In this document: positions 1 through 13,499 of the stretch, in pieces
Numbering within the stretch: position 1 is the first letter of the stretch
Layout of the letters: every line of letters begins with the position of its first letter
Assembly (NCBI RefSeq): GCF_014066305.1
Contig: NW_023501148.1
Location: 345,461 to 409,460, forward strand
Source of the DNA: Letharia columbiana
Lineage: Eukaryota > Ascomycota > Lecanoromycetes > Lecanorales > Parmeliaceae
DNA: 64,000 bases
Direction of reading: 5' to 3'
Notes under the pieces: generated by a model
Told to the model about the DNA's origin: nothing
The model's input: the letters and a program-made list of their open reading frames with translations, nothing else
Databases searched by the model: none
Program-made: the position numbers and the translations under genes

Positions 1-161
1 ATCAAAGGCCCGTCTGAAGTTTCGAGTAACTCCTCTTCTGCTGTTGCGGGTGTGGTATCGGCTAGTTGGTTTTCTGTTGCTGACCGACGGTACTCGAGAT
101 ATAGAAGCCATGCTCGGGCATGTTCTGCTGCTGAATATTCTGCTGCTGAAGGAGAGGACAT
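1..161 (-). CDS. N-terminal fragment of an unrecognised (probably fungal) protein, running off the window
   Basis: The minus strand is open from an ATG at 161 to the window edge (53 codons). The start is rich in Ser/Ala, followed by a charged stretch with Leu, Glu and Arg (RAWLLYLEYRRS) and an acidic TAEEELLE segment, which reads more like protein than the competing open plus-strand frame that stops at 187-189. Codon choice and base composition differ from the algal genes beyond 13.5 kb. I do not recognise a family. It could be an upstream exon, a complete start of a gene outside the window, or a chance open frame. Confidence 0.3.
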   Translation of the reverse strand, partial: MSSPSAAEYSAAEHARAWLLYLEYRRSATENQLADTTPATAEEELLETSDGPL

Positions 162-288
162 TGATCGCCGGCTAATATTTGGTAGATGACTGAGCTCGAA
201 TGAGAACTCGCAGAAGCTAATTATACAGTTAGTATAAAAGACGTTGAATTTTCACAAGAGGCCAAAAAAGATTTGAGGTCGCGAAGTT

Positions 289-558
289 CTATACGTACTT
301 CCATGCGAGTGTGTATATGAATGATAGTATACCAGAAGTTATAATACCACCGCGTTTCCATAATCGTAAGCGCTCGTCGAACCTCGAAGATTCATATAAC
401 GTATCAGATATCGATGCGTTGTGAAGAAACGGTAGAGTGAACGATAAGAGACCATCCACTAAAAGAACGGTGGGTACTGATAGTATGATAGCCAATATCA
501 AGTGACGGGAAAGAATCCATAAACTTGCGGGCGCCTGTATATTCATTGTGATATACAT
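289..558 (-). CDS. Small hypothetical protein with two hydrophobic segments
   Basis: An 89-codon frame begins with ATG at 558 and ends at 289. Residues about 14-45 are strongly hydrophobic (LILAIILSVPTVLLVDGLL), then comes a polar loop with charged residues (SSRFDERLRLWKRGG) and a second hydrophobic stretch near the C-terminus (ITSGILSFIYTLAW). This is the topology of a small two-pass membrane protein or of one exon of a larger one. No family is recognised and no upstream or downstream exon could be joined to it. It lies just outside the AT-rich RIP-like block, in DNA of normal composition that I attribute to the fungus. Confidence 0.3.
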   Translation of the reverse strand: MYITMNIQAPASLWILSRHLILAIILSVPTVLLVDGLLSFTLPFLHNASISDTLYESSRFDERLRLWKRGGIITSGILSFIYTLAWKYV

Positions 559-1135
559 TTTGAAGGTTAATAAGAGGAGATATTAGGGAACGAAGTCAGG
601 TGCTAAATGCTTTGAATACCGTATGAACACGATAATGGCTATGAAGGTCTAGTGTAGTGTGAAGACTGGATACTGCCAAGCCACGCTAGGCCCAACTGGG
701 CCATGTGTTGACAATTGGCCTGGAACCGTAACATAACCCCCATCTTCAAATCACCATGTCCGCATGGCTACTCGTCCCTGCATATCCTGCTTACCAGCCG
801 TTAGAATCCAGAGACGTAAGGCGAGCACTGGTCCTGAATCTCCATGCCTTTCTCTGTTGCCTTGAGAATCGAATGCCTGCTGTGCATCACAGGCTCACTT
901 GCTGCTGGAGGATCCGGGGACTTGTATTCTCCAAGTTCTTCTCACTTTTCCTTATCACATGCTAACCCTAGCCCTGTATCCCGTAAATCCACCGGCGTAA
1001 CCCTATTGCTGTTAGCCGCTAATCCAGCCTTTCACCTATGTATTAATAGACCTTCTCGTGCTATGAAACCGGTGGCGTAGCTCAGGCGTTGCCGCGTGTC
1101 TCGGGGACGTGCTCGTGATATTAGTGCTTGTACTT
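559..1135. other. No gene recognised; fungal-type DNA of normal composition
   Basis: Short frames exist on the plus strand (756-965 and 844-1080) but overlap each other in different frames and show no family motif or splice signals. I see no RNA gene here. Confidence 0.5.
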
Positions 1136-1226
1136 AATTGCCCTTATAGCAGGCTTACTCCGGGATCGATATACTTATTTAAGAGATCGTATCGTAATCG
1201 TCTTAACTGCCCTTATAGCAGACTCA
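1136..1226 (+). repeat. Two direct copies of a ~22-bp motif at the edge of the AT-rich block
   Basis: AATTGCCCTTATAGCAGGCT at about 1136-1155 recurs with few changes (AACTGCCCTTATAGCAGACT) at about 1205-1224. The pair sits where composition begins to fall into the AT-rich block and could be the end of a mobile element or a local duplication. Confidence 0.6.
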
Positions 1227-2754
1227 TTATGCTCGTTACCGTTATCGTAGATTTTACGTTTCTATTTCTAGTAATATAATCTTCTATACTCGTAGATTAA
1301 CATCGATCTTTACATTATACGTCGTATTTATCGAGCTTTAAAGTATAAATTTAAGTAGATATAAGTAATCTTTATTTTACTATTTATTTTATATAGAGTT
1401 ATATACGTAATCTTATCTAATTAAATTACTTATTTCTATCTTTATTTATAAACTATTTTTATTTATACGCTCTTAAATTTAATTTAAATAATTTAAATAA
1501 TTATAGCTATTATTACTATATATTTAAAAAATCTAAAATTTTATATAATAGATATATATAATTTAAATTTATATATAATATAATTTATAATTAAAAGGAT
1601 ATTGAAATTTAAATATAATATAAAGTAATTAATTTTAAAATCTAATTTCGATATTAAATTTAACTCTTAAAGAGTAAAAATACTTTAACTTAAGATATAT
1701 CTAAATTTATAAGATTAAATTATATAATTTTTACTTTCTTAAAAAGTATTAGTTATTATTTATAATTTTAAAAAAAGATTAAGATATTATAATAGAGAAA
1801 AACTTATATTAAATTTAAATTTAAATTTAAATATATATATATATTTTTTTATTAAAGCTATCGAGCGAACTTTAATAAGCGATATTTAAATTTCTTATCT
1901 TTAAAGAAATATAAGATTAACTTTTATAGTTATTAGAGTATTAAAGTATATAAACTAGATCTTATAATTAAATAATTTTTATAAGATTTTAATAGAAAAT
2001 TAGAAAGTTATTAAAAAGTTTAAGAGTAGAAAAAGAGATTTTAATAATTATTAATATTAATTAATTTACTTTTAAGATTTAATTTAAAAGTATATTAACT
2101 CTATATTTATAATTTATTATATATATAAATTTAAGATTTTATAATTTAACTCTATTTTATTCTATTATATATATTAACTATATACTTATTAAAAAATACT
2201 ATTAAATATTAATAAATTAAAATAAAAACTCTTATTTTTCTTTTTATCGCTATTACGAAATATATTAAATTATCTTATTTAATATATAGATTAATCTTTT
2301 TAATTACTCTTTAATACTTTAACTTTAATAATTTTATCTTTTTATTTTTAAAAAGTGAATTAATATAGCTATATATTAAATATATATTAGAATTTAAACT
2401 TTTTAATAGTAAAAAGCTTATTAACTACGAGTTTTTAAGTATTTTTAATTCTTAGAAGAATTCTCTAAAACTTCTTAAATTCTTCGAAAGCTCTTTAAAG
2501 AATTTTCGAAGGTTTCTATAAAGATAATATTAAAGTAAATTTAAAATATAATTATTTTAATAACATTTAATTAATTTTAAGTTTACTATTAATAGTTTCT
2601 TAATAAAAGCCTTTAAAGAATTTTTAAAGCTTTTAAAGATCTAACTCTAAGAATTAAAATAGATATTATATTTTATTAAGAATTAAGAAAGATAGTATTA
2701 ATATATATAATAGAATAAGATAGAGCTAAGTTAAAAAATCTTAAATTTATTAAT

Positions 2755-3100
2755 AAAACTAATTATAAATTTAAGTTCGTTACGCGTTTAAATTAGATCG
2801 ACTAAGTTAGCTCGCTAGCTCTTTCGAGATCTCTTATTATAAAATAAATATACGTTACTTATAAATATAATAACTTTTTTCTTTTCTATTAAAATCTTAA
2901 GATTTTTTTTTAAATTATAAAGTATAAAGTACGCTTTTTTATATTAAAAGAATTATAAAATTCGATTTAATAAGTAAGAGAAAGTAAGAAGCTTAAATAG
3001 CGTTTAATAAAACTCGTTTATTAAGTTTATCGATAGCTCTAATTAAAAAGAATATATATAAGTTTAAGTCTATAAATTAAATTTATAAAAGATAATTAAT
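2755..3100 (-). repeat. Dispersed ~400-bp element, minus-orientation copy
   Basis: This stretch is the reverse complement of the element seen at 6278 and 9546. Shared landmarks are TTAGATCGACTAAGTTAGC at about 2798-2816, the ATACGTTAC core near 2850 and ATCGATAGCTCTAATTAAAA near 3030. Heavy C-to-T and G-to-A change has blurred it. Confidence 0.6.
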
Positions 3101-4789
3101 TTTTTTTCTAATATCGAGATTAAACTCGATTCTCGAAGAGTAAAAATACTTTAATTTAAGATTTACTTAGAACTATTAAATCGAACTTTAAAATTTCTTA
3201 AACTTATTAAAAAGCGTAAAATAAGTTTTATAATTTAGAAAAATATATAGTAAAATTTTAATAGAAAAAAGAGAAGTTATAGTAATAATAGATTTCTAAA
3301 GAATTAATTAATTTTAAATTAATTTTATTTACATTAATAAGAAGTTAATTTTAATATTAGTAATAATTATTATTTTTAATTTTATAATTTAAAGAATTTT
3401 TTACGAATTTTATAAATCTTACGAATTTTATAATTTTACGATTTTACGATTTTTTAGCGAGGGAGATTTATAAATTCGAATCGAGGACGAAGTTATTGAA
3501 AATAAAGAAAGAAGATAGAAAATTTAAAAAGAGGAAATTTGTTAGATTTCTAGAGATAATTATAATAGATAAAAGAGTATTTTAAATATTATTAATAATA
3601 AAAGTAGCTAGAAAGTCGAGTAATAAGACTTCTAGAAAATCTATTATAAATAAAATAAGAAAGAAAATCGTAATTAGATATATATCTAATATTAAAAAAA
3701 GAAATTATCTAAATAGTAAATTTAGTCTTTTATATATTTCTAATTATTTTTCTAATTATAGTCTATTAGCTATCGCCCTTCGCGAAATTAAATATTATTA
3801 AAAGATAATTAAGCTATTAATTTTAGAATCTTTATTTTAAAAACTTATTTAAGAAATTATATTAACTTTAATATAAATATATATTATATTTTCTTTTTTA
3901 ATTAATATTAGTTATATATTTTTATTTATTTTTATTTTATAAATTAATTTTTTTTATTAAAGTTTATAGATATTTAATTATTATATTAATTCTCGAATTA
4001 GAATTTATATTATATAAGATAATTAATTTAAAATTCTAAAAAATTCTATTATATATAAAATTAAATATATTATAATTCTTATCTTAATATAGATATATAT
4101 TATACTTACTTATTTAATTAATAAATAATTTATTTATATAATAGATTCTTATTATTATCTATAAAAGATTCTTATAAAAATTTATAAGATATTTTATTAT
4201 TATATTAATCTTAAAACAAGTAAAGACCTATGAATTAAATTTGTAAAGTTGGATTTTTCTAAATTAAATCTAATTTTAGCTCTAGCTCTAAGTTAAATCG
4301 AACTCTAATCGCTTGCTATACGTTTTTAACCTATATATAAATATATATATACGAAGAGAGGCGTACTAAGGCCTAATTAGGAAGGTATATCGAGTATAAA
4401 GAATTAATTTATAATAATTACTTATAAAAAATAGAGAAAGACTATATTTTTATAATAAGAAGTATTAAAATATCGAAAAGAAATAGAGATAATATATTAG
4501 TTAATAGTATAAATTTTATATTATCTTCTATTATAATAAAATCTTTTAAATAATAAAATAGCTATTAGAGTAAGATATCGAATGATTTTAATTCGTTTAA
4601 ATATATATCGTTCGATATTTCTTCTATAGAGATTTAATTAATTATAATTATTATAATAAATTCTTCTCTTATAACGTTATTATAATAATATATTATATTA
4701 ATATAGTAGAGATAATAGACTAAGTTATAATAATATTCTTCGCTTACTAAGTAATAATTTAATATAAAACTATAAAGAGTATATAACGT

Positions 4790-5335
4790 GAAATCTTAGA
4801 GAGCTAAGCCGTATTCTTAATAATAATAGCCTTATTACCGCTTAATTTCTCTATAGTATTCTCTATAGTATTCTCCGTATTTATCTATTATAATTTCTTC
4901 TTTTACTTCTTTTTTTATAAAGTATTAGATTAAGTAACTAGCTAAGTAGTTAACTAAGTAAATAACTAATATAATATAAAATCTTAAAGAGCTAAGTTAT
5001 ATTCTTAACGATAATAACTTTATTACCGCTTAATTTCTTTATAATATTCTTTATATTTATCTATTATAATTTCTTCTTTTACTTCTTCTTTTATAGAGTA
5101 TTAGATTAAATAGTAGACTAAATAGTTAACTAAGTAAATAACTAATATAATATAGAATCTTAAAGAGCTAAGTCGTATTCTTAATAATAATAATTTTATT
5201 ACTATTTAATTTCTTTATAGTATTCTTCGCATTTATCTATTATAATTTCTTCTCTTACTTCTTTTTTTATAGAGTATTAGATTAAATAGCTAGCTAAGTA
5301 ACTAATTAAGTAAATAATTAAATAATTAATTAACG
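4790..5335 (+). repeat. Three tandem copies of a ~180-bp unit
   Basis: The sequence AATCTTAAAGAGCTAAG recurs at about 4791, 4980 and 5156, each time followed by a run of TAATAATA, a TTATTACCGCTTAATTTC segment, TCTATTATAATTTCTTC and a run of CTAAGTA repeats. The period is about 177-189 bp. Copies differ by AT-directed changes. Confidence 0.7.
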
Positions 5336-6277
5336 ATCTAACTAAGTAAATTATTAAGCTAATAAGATAGATAGTATTAATTAAGCGGCTAAGAAATATA
5401 ATTAAAATAGAGTAATAAAAAACGAATTAAGAAGAAAGACGCGTTTTAAAAAGTAATATTGCTAGATTAAAAGATATTATCGCTAGCTTAAAAGAAGTAT
5501 ATAGAAGAGAATAATAATTGTAAATTCGTTTAGACTCTTTTTAAAAGTCTTTTAACGCGTTTATAAGTAGTAATAAATAGCTATTAAACTCGCTTACGGC
5601 CTTAATTACTAGTAGTAATTAATTTATTAAGAGATAGTCTAAGAGTATTAGTAAGAGCTTTAAGAGATAAGTAAAAGAAGTATATATATCTAAAGCGTTT
5701 AATAATATTTCCGCGAGGGATATCGAGAATAATTATATTTATATTAATAAATTAATAGAATAATAAAGTAGTAAAAGAATAATAATTATATAAATAGGTG
5801 AAAGAATTATAGATATTATTTAATCTCAAATATATTTAATATAATTATAATATTTAAATATTAGTTTAATTTATTAATAGTAGATTAAACTTTATTATTT
5901 TTATAAAGTTAGAAAGCGTAAAGCGAGTTTTATAATTTAAGAAATTATAAAATAATTATATTTATCGCAAGCTAAGTATCTTAAAATATAAGACTTCTAT
6001 ATATAAATTTTTAATAAGAAAACGCGAGAGAAGTATTAAGACTAACTTAATCGATCTAATTAAAGAGCGTAATAACTCTAAATTAATAATTAACTATATA
6101 TATAACTTTAAGATTTTTAAGCTTAGCTCTATTTTATTCTTTTATATATACTAATTATAATTAATTTAGAATTAATATTATATTTATAATTAATATTATA
6201 TAAAGTCTTTAATTTAAAATTCTAAAAGATTATATTATAATAAAAAATAGAAATAATTTATTCTTATATATAATACG

Positions 6278-6690
6278 AGTAAAGGTCTATAAATTAAATT
6301 TATAATTCTTTTATTTATTAGAGCTATCGGGTAAATAGATAAGTAATCTTTAATAAGCGAACTTTAATAAGAGATATTTGAATTCCTTACGCTTTAATAA
6401 TTATAAGACGAAATTTAACAATTTTTATTTTTTCTAAAAGCCTATATTTTAATCTATAGTTTAAAAAGAATCTTAAGATTTTAATAGAAAATAAAGAAGT
6501 TATTCTATATGTTAATAATATATATCTATTTTTCTAATAGTTAATAGTTACGAACGCTAATTTATTTACTCGCGATAACTTAGTCGATTTAATTAAAGAG
6601 CGTAATAACTCTAAATTTATAATAAGCTATTATATAAATTTAAGATTTTTAAACTTAGCTCTATTTTATTCTTTTATATATATTAATATA
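6278..6690 (+). repeat. Dispersed ~400-bp element, plus-orientation copy
   Basis: It opens with ACGAGTAAAGGTCTATAAAT, then the AGAGCTATCGGGTAAA motif, a TAATAAGCGA repeat, TTCCTTACGCTTTAATAATT, and closes with CTCGCGATAACTTAGTCGAT followed by a tail ending in CTCTATTTTATTC. The order of landmarks is the same as in the copies at 9546 and 12903. Confidence 0.65.
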
Positions 6691-9545
6691 TTATTATTAT
6701 AGTCTTTATATAAATATATATTATAATTTCTTATCTAATTAATAAATATTCTATTTATATATTAGATTGTTATTATTATTTTAAAAAATAAATTTTTTAA
6801 ATTAAAGGTTATAAGATATCTAATTATATATTAATTTTAAACTTATATTTAATTTAGAATTTCATTTATCTTTATAATTAATATTATATAAAAAGTTTAA
6901 TTTATAATTTTAAAAAATTATATTATATTAAAAATTATATTATATTAAAAATTATATTAGATTAAAAAATATATTATATTAAAAATATATTATATTAAAA
7001 AATATATTATATTAAAAAGTATTTAATATTAAAAAGAATATTATATTAGAAATTATATTATAATATATTATAAAATAATCTATTATAATAAAATTATAAG
7101 TATTATAATTATAGTTTAAATTTCGTATTTTCTTATTTAATTAATTAATATTATATTTAATAATAGATTTCTATTATTATCTTAAAAAATAAAAGAATTT
7201 ATTAAGAAGTATAAAGTATTATATTTTTTATAAAGTTAATTATTATTACTTACTAATTTATTAATATATAATAAGACTTATAAACTTTTTTAAAATTTAA
7301 ATTTAAATTCTTCTTTAAATCTTTTATAATATTTATTTTATTCTTTTTTATTTAAAAATCTTATAATTATATAATATTAATTATTATCTTAAATTATACG
7401 TAATCGTTATAGATTAAGATAAAATTATAGTTTTTTTATATATTACTTCTTTCTTTTATTCTCTTTTCTTTTATTTATTATAATATTATAATAATTAGAA
7501 AATACTTAGAAATTATATTCTAATTTCTTTTTATTAAATATTCTTTAAATACTATTATTTATAAATCTAGTTAGTAGATATATAATAAAATGAATTTAAT
7601 AATAATTTTATATAGCGAGAAAATAAATAATAATAGAATTATAAATAATTTATTGTTAAAGAAATATAAGATTCTTTATTATTATAAAGTAAAATTAAAA
7701 TATATAAATTAAATTATATATTTAGAAGTAAATAATATAAATATCTATTAGCAGATTATTTTATAATAATAATCTTTTAATAAAATTCTTCTTACTTTTA
7801 TCGCTATTAAGATCTTTTTATTATTTAATTAATATTAAAAATTATAAGCGTAAAGTAATAGAAGAGCTCTCTTAAAAAATTTATAGTACTAAATCTTATT
7901 AATATATAATAGTTTCTAAAGTATATAATTTACTTAAAGCTCGCTTATAAAAAATATATAATCTTAATCTTAATATAATATTAGTTATAAAATATATAAA
8001 TATAAATATAAATAGATTTAAAAATATAAATATAAAGAAGTAGAAAAAGAGATTATAAGAGATTAAAGATATATATTTCTATAAATTATAATATTATAAG
8101 ATATTAATATATATTATTTTTCTATATAATATTTTATAGAAAATCTAGATATCTATATTAATTATATAATTAAATTTAAATAATTAAAAATAAAAAATTA
8201 TTATTAATAATAATAAGTATAAAATAAAAAGTTTTAATAAAGAAGAAAATATTAAGTAATCTTATTTATCTTATAATTTTAAAATAAATAAGAAAAGAGA
8301 AAGAATAAGAGATAAGTATATTATTAGATAATAACTCGAAGTTATTAATTAGATTAATTAATATACTTAAATTATCTTATAAATAGAGAATATTTCTTAC
8401 CTTTATAATAATCTAAAGATTTTAATAAAAACTTATTAAGTTCTAAAATTAAAAATAATATATATCGACTTTTATAATTATAAATTTTATTATATAAATA
8501 AAATATATAAGTATAAACATTTTATAATATAAAATTATTCTTCTAAAATTAAGTTAAATATATTATTATTATTTCTAGCGTATATAAAGTTATTAATTTT
8601 TAAATTTTAAATTAAAAAAGATATAATTGTATATATAGACGAATTTTATAATAAAAACTTTTTTATTTATTACTCGCTTTTTAATAAAAGTATTTTAAAA
8701 ATTATCTAGATTAATTAATTAAAATTCGATTTACTATCTTTATATATTTATTTTAATAAAATTAAACGCGTAATATAAAGAAATTTAATAATTTACTAAT
8801 TTAATATAGATAGTAATAATTTTCTAGATTTATTAGACTTGATTAAATAATAATTATAGAATTATAATTATAGATTATATTAATGAAGTTAAATAAAGAT
8901 TATAATAAGATAAAAGTAATCTTTTAAAAGATAATTAATAATTATAATAGTAAGATTTTAAAATATTTTTTATTTTTGTTATTAAGATATAAATATTTAG
9001 ATATAAGAGCTTAAAAAGAAATTATAATAATTTCATTATCTATTAAATAAAACGTTACTTAGAATATTATATTATAAAATCTTTTCTCTTATATTTAAAT
9101 ACTAATTCTTATATTATATACGAGTAAGAATTTATAAATAAAATTTATAATTATTTTATTTAAGAAGTTATTAAGTAAATTTAATAAGCGATATTTAAAT
9201 ACTATATCTTTAAAGAATTATAAGATTAAATCTTAATATTTTTTTATTTTTAAAAAGCGTAAGCTATAGACTATAGAATAAAAAAAAAGATTAAAATTTT
9301 AATAGAAAATAAAAAGGTTATTCTAAAATTAAATAATATATATTCTTTTTATTAGAGCTGTCGATAAATTTCGTAACTAAACTTTAATAAGCGATATTTA
9401 AATTTCTTACGCTTTAATAACTATAAGACTAAATTTAATAATTCTTTTTTTTATCTAAAAGCGTAAGTTTTATTCTATAATTAAAAAGAAAAATTTTAAA
9501 ATTTTAATAGAAAATAAAAAGGTTATTCTTTATATAAACTAGTAT

Positions 9546-9989
9546 ATATAACGAGTAAAGGCCTATAAATTAAATTCATAACCATTTCTTTTAATTAGGG
9601 CTATCGAGTAAACTTAATAAACGATCTTTAATGAGCGATCTTTGGTGCGCGATCTTTGATAAGCGATATTTGAATTCCTTACGCTTTAATAATTATAAGA
9701 CTATATTTAAAAATTCTTATTTTATCTAAAAGCCTATATTTCGTTCTATAATTTAAGAAAAAAATCTTAAAATTTTAATAAAAAATAAAAAAGTTACTCT
9801 ATATGTTAATAACGTATAAAATTTTTTTAATAAGAAGCGTAAGGGGCGGTTTTAATAGTTACGGACGCTAATTTATTTACTCGCGATAAATTAGCCGATC
9901 TAGCTAAAAAGCGTAGAGAACTCGAATTAATAATTAATTATATATATAAATTCAGATTTTCTATATAGCTCTTCTTTTCTTTTATATAT
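9546..9989 (+). repeat. Dispersed ~400-bp element, best-preserved copy and left arm of an inverted pair
   Basis: This copy keeps the most C and G: AACGAGTAAAGGCCTATAAA at its start, four tandem variants of GCGATCTTTGATAA near 9625-9670, TTCCTTACGCTTTAATAATT, and ACTCGCGATAAATTAGCCGA near 9880. It is followed at once by a copy in the opposite orientation (9990-10365), so the two form a large imperfect palindrome centred near 9990. Confidence 0.65.
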
Positions 9990-10365
9990 TAATAGAATAA
10001 GATAGGTTAAGTTTAAAATCTTAAATTTATATATATAACTAATTATAAATTCGAGTTCGCTTCGCTCTTTAATTAGATCGACTAAGTTATCGCTACTAAA
10101 TAAATTAGCGTTTATAATTATCAAAATCTCGCCCTCTCGCGTCTCTCTTATTAAAAAAATAGGTATACGTTATTCACATATAGAATAACTTTTTTATTTT
10201 CTATTAAAATTTGAAATATCTTTTTAAATTATAGAGCGTAGTTTACGCTATCTAATACTAAAAGACTTTTATAATTCGATTTTATAATTATTGAAAAATA
10301 AGTAGCTTAAATATTATTTATTAAAGTTCGTTAATTAAAGTTCGCTCGATAGCTCTAATTAAAAA
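9990..10365 (-). repeat. Dispersed ~400-bp element, minus-orientation copy (right arm of inverted pair)
   Basis: Reverse-complement landmarks are present in the expected order: AATTCGAGTTCGCTTCGCTC near 10048, AGATCGACTAAGTTATCGCT near 10074, TATACGTTATTCACATATAG near 10163, and GCTCGATAGCTCTAATTAAA near 10342. A further partial minus copy follows to about 10615. Confidence 0.6.
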
Positions 10366-12902
10366 ATAGATATATATTATTTAATTTTAAAATAATCTTT
10401 TTATTTTCTATTAAATTTTTAAGATTTTTTATTTAAATTATAGAACGAATTATAAACTTTTAGATAAATAAAATATTATTAAATTTAGTCTTATAGATAT
10501 TTAAATATAAGAATATTAGATATCGCTTACGAAAGATCGCTTATTAAAATTTACTCGACAGCTTCAATTAAAAAAAAAATGGTTATGAATTTAATTTATA
10601 GACCTTTACTCGTAACGTATATTTATTTTTTTAATAAGAAGACGCGAGAGAGCTAGCGGGCTAATTTAATTAATCTAATTAACGAGCGTAGTAGACTCGA
10701 ATTTATAATTAACTATCTATATAAATATAAGATTTTTTAAATTACCTCTATCTTATTCTTTTTAATATACTTATTTTATTCTTTATTTAAAATCTAGATT
10801 ATATAAATATCGCGATAATTTTAAAATTGAAATAAAGAAATAAATTATAATATTAAAGAAGATAAAAATTTATAATAAATATAAAAGAAGATAAAAATTC
10901 TTAATTTATTTTTATAAATAATATAAAGAATTAATATATTTTTAAGTAACTATATTAGCTAAAAAAGATATCTACTATTAAATTAAGTAGATATTTATAA
11001 GTTATAATATAAATATTAAAAAGCTATATAATAAAAATCGCGAATAAGATTTTTTCTTATTAATATTATAATTATTAAATTATATAATAGCTTAAATTTA
11101 TATATTTTAATAATATTTTCTATCGAAAGATAATAAGTTAATTAATATTATTAAAGAGATATTAATTAATACTTCTTATAAGTAAAATTAATAGAAAATA
11201 AGAAAAAATATCTAATTAATAATAAGAGGTCTATTATCTACTTCTAATTAAATTAAATTTATTTAAAATATTATTAAAATCTATAATATTTATTTTCGAA
11301 GTTTTAAAATTAAAAAGGTTTCTTAAAATGATTAAAAGATAATAAATTTATTAAAGTACTACTTAATAACTCTTCGCTATTAATCTCTAAATTCTTTATA
11401 AAAGCTACTTCTTATACTTAGTAATAGCGAAATAATAATTTTATACTTTTAAATTTTTAGCTATTTATATTATTTATCTTATAAATTCTCTTAATATTTC
11501 TATTAAAAGTTATAATTAGTTTTAAAATGTAATTCTTTTTTATTATAATATCTTTTTTATATAGCGAGTACTTTCTATTTATAGATATACTTAAAAATAA
11601 ATAATACTTCTCAATTAAGATTCATATTTATATTTTTATAAATATTACTATTTAAAAGATTATTCGAATTATTTAGATATTTATATTTATTAAATATATA
11701 TTTTATTTTCTTTAAATCTTTCTTTTTATTAGCCTTAATGTATTTATTAAATTTACTTTTATCTTTATTTTTTAACTTTCTAACCTTTTCTTCTTTAATC
11801 TTATAAATAATATCTTAAATTCTTACTATTATAATAAATTTATATTTAACTTAATTTATAATAAATTCTTTTCTAGCTATTATTTAACTTATAATACTTT
11901 AGAATCTAAAAATCTAATATCTTATTTTATATTCTTAATATATATATATAATTAGTATTATCGCTTATAACTTCTTATTAAAATAATTATTATTATACTT
12001 TAAATACTTCTCTACTCGCTTATCTTTAATATTTCTCTTTTTTCTTATACGCGTATTAAATATAGCTAATTCTATAATATAAATCTTAAATCTTAGATTT
12101 TATATAAAGCTAAAATAATACTTTATAGTAATTAAATATAAACTTTTAATTTTTAATATTTAATTGGATGTTAAATAATTTTATTAACTTTAAAATAGAA
12201 ATTTTTATCGATTAAATCTTTAATCTCGATATTTTTATTTTATTAAATATCTTTATAAATAAAGCTATAAACGATATAAGAATATAGAGATAATAAAGAT
12301 TCTATATTCTTATCGATTATCTAGATAAGCTTTTTTAAGAAAATTTTATACTTATATTTTATTTAAATTCTTATTTAATTTATAAACGTATTTTATAATT
12401 TAATTATATTTTATTTATATATTTAGAAATATAGATTAACGCTAAGTACTATCTCTTTCTTAGTAATTTCTTATTAATAATAAGTATTATATTTAGACTT
12501 TTACTTCTAATCTAATTTATATTAAAAAGATTATTATTATTATTTAATTTATAATATTTTAGAGTTTAAAAATTCGAGATTTTATTTTCTATATTAAAAT
12601 TATTAGTTATATATCTTTTTAAATAAAAAGTTCTTATTAATAAAAGGAATATAAAGAGATTATCGTTGTAATAATAAATTTATATATTTTTAACTATCTT
12701 ATTTCTATTTTTATCTCTCTTATTATATAAATAATATATTATTTATATAAACTTTATATTCTTAATTATTAATATAACTCTTTTATTATAAATAGTATAA
12801 AGATTATTAATTAAATAACTTATTAATAAAATAAGAACTTAATAGTTAATTAGTATATAATAAAATTTCGATATTAAACTTACTTTAATAGCCTTTTAAA
12901 TT

Positions 12903-13242
12903 ATATAAGTAAAGATTTATAAATTAAATTTATATATTTTATTTTAATTAGAGCTATTTACTTATTAAAGATCGCTTATCTATTTACTCGATAGCTCTAA
13001 TTAAAAAGCGATATTTAAGTTTCTTACGTTTTAATAATTATAAAATCAAATTTCAAAAATCTTAAAAATTCGAAAAGCGTAAACAGCGCTCTAAAATTTA
13101 AAAGAAAGAATTTAAAGTTTTAATAGAAAATAAAATAGTTATTTCTATTATAAATAACGTATATCTATTTTTTTAATAAGAAGACTCGAAAGAGCTAGCG
13201 GGCTAACTTAGTCGATTTAATTAAAGAGCATAATAATTCTAA
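12903..13242 (+). repeat. Dispersed ~400-bp element, plus-orientation copy near the junction
   Basis: It starts with AGTAAAGATTTATAAATTAA, contains CGATAGCTCTAATTAAAAAG, TTCTTACGTTTTAATAATTA and ends with the GAGAGCTAGCGGGCTAACTT-like motif (about 13189-13208) seen also near 10640. It is the last recognisable fungal repeat before the algal sequence. Confidence 0.6.
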
Positions 13243-13249
13243 ATTAATA

Positions 13250-13380
13250 TAATAGTAGTAGCTATAATAGTAATAGTTATAATAGAAGTAATTATAATAA
13301 GAGTAGTTATAATAGAGATAGCTATAATAGATAATTATAATAATAGTAATTATAGTAGTAATAGCTATTATATTAAATTT
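13250..13380 (+). repeat. Degenerate ATAATAGTAGT-type simple repeat
   Basis: Irregular repeats of TATAATAG, AGTAGTTATAATAG and similar units fill this stretch, in the same AT-rich style as the rest of the block. Confidence 0.6.
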
Positions 13381-13499
13381 ATCGAATAAATATATTTAAA
13401 TATAGAAATTTTAGTCGAGATATCTCATATATATATTATTTCATAATATTATATTATAGATATATTATAACGTAGTATATATCGTTAAGATTCTATATT

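Noticed and set aside
9927..10124. 65-codon minus-strand frame in the AT-rich block
   Set aside because: Composition is Ile/Lys/Leu/Tyr from AT bias and it overlaps the inverted repeat; no motif.
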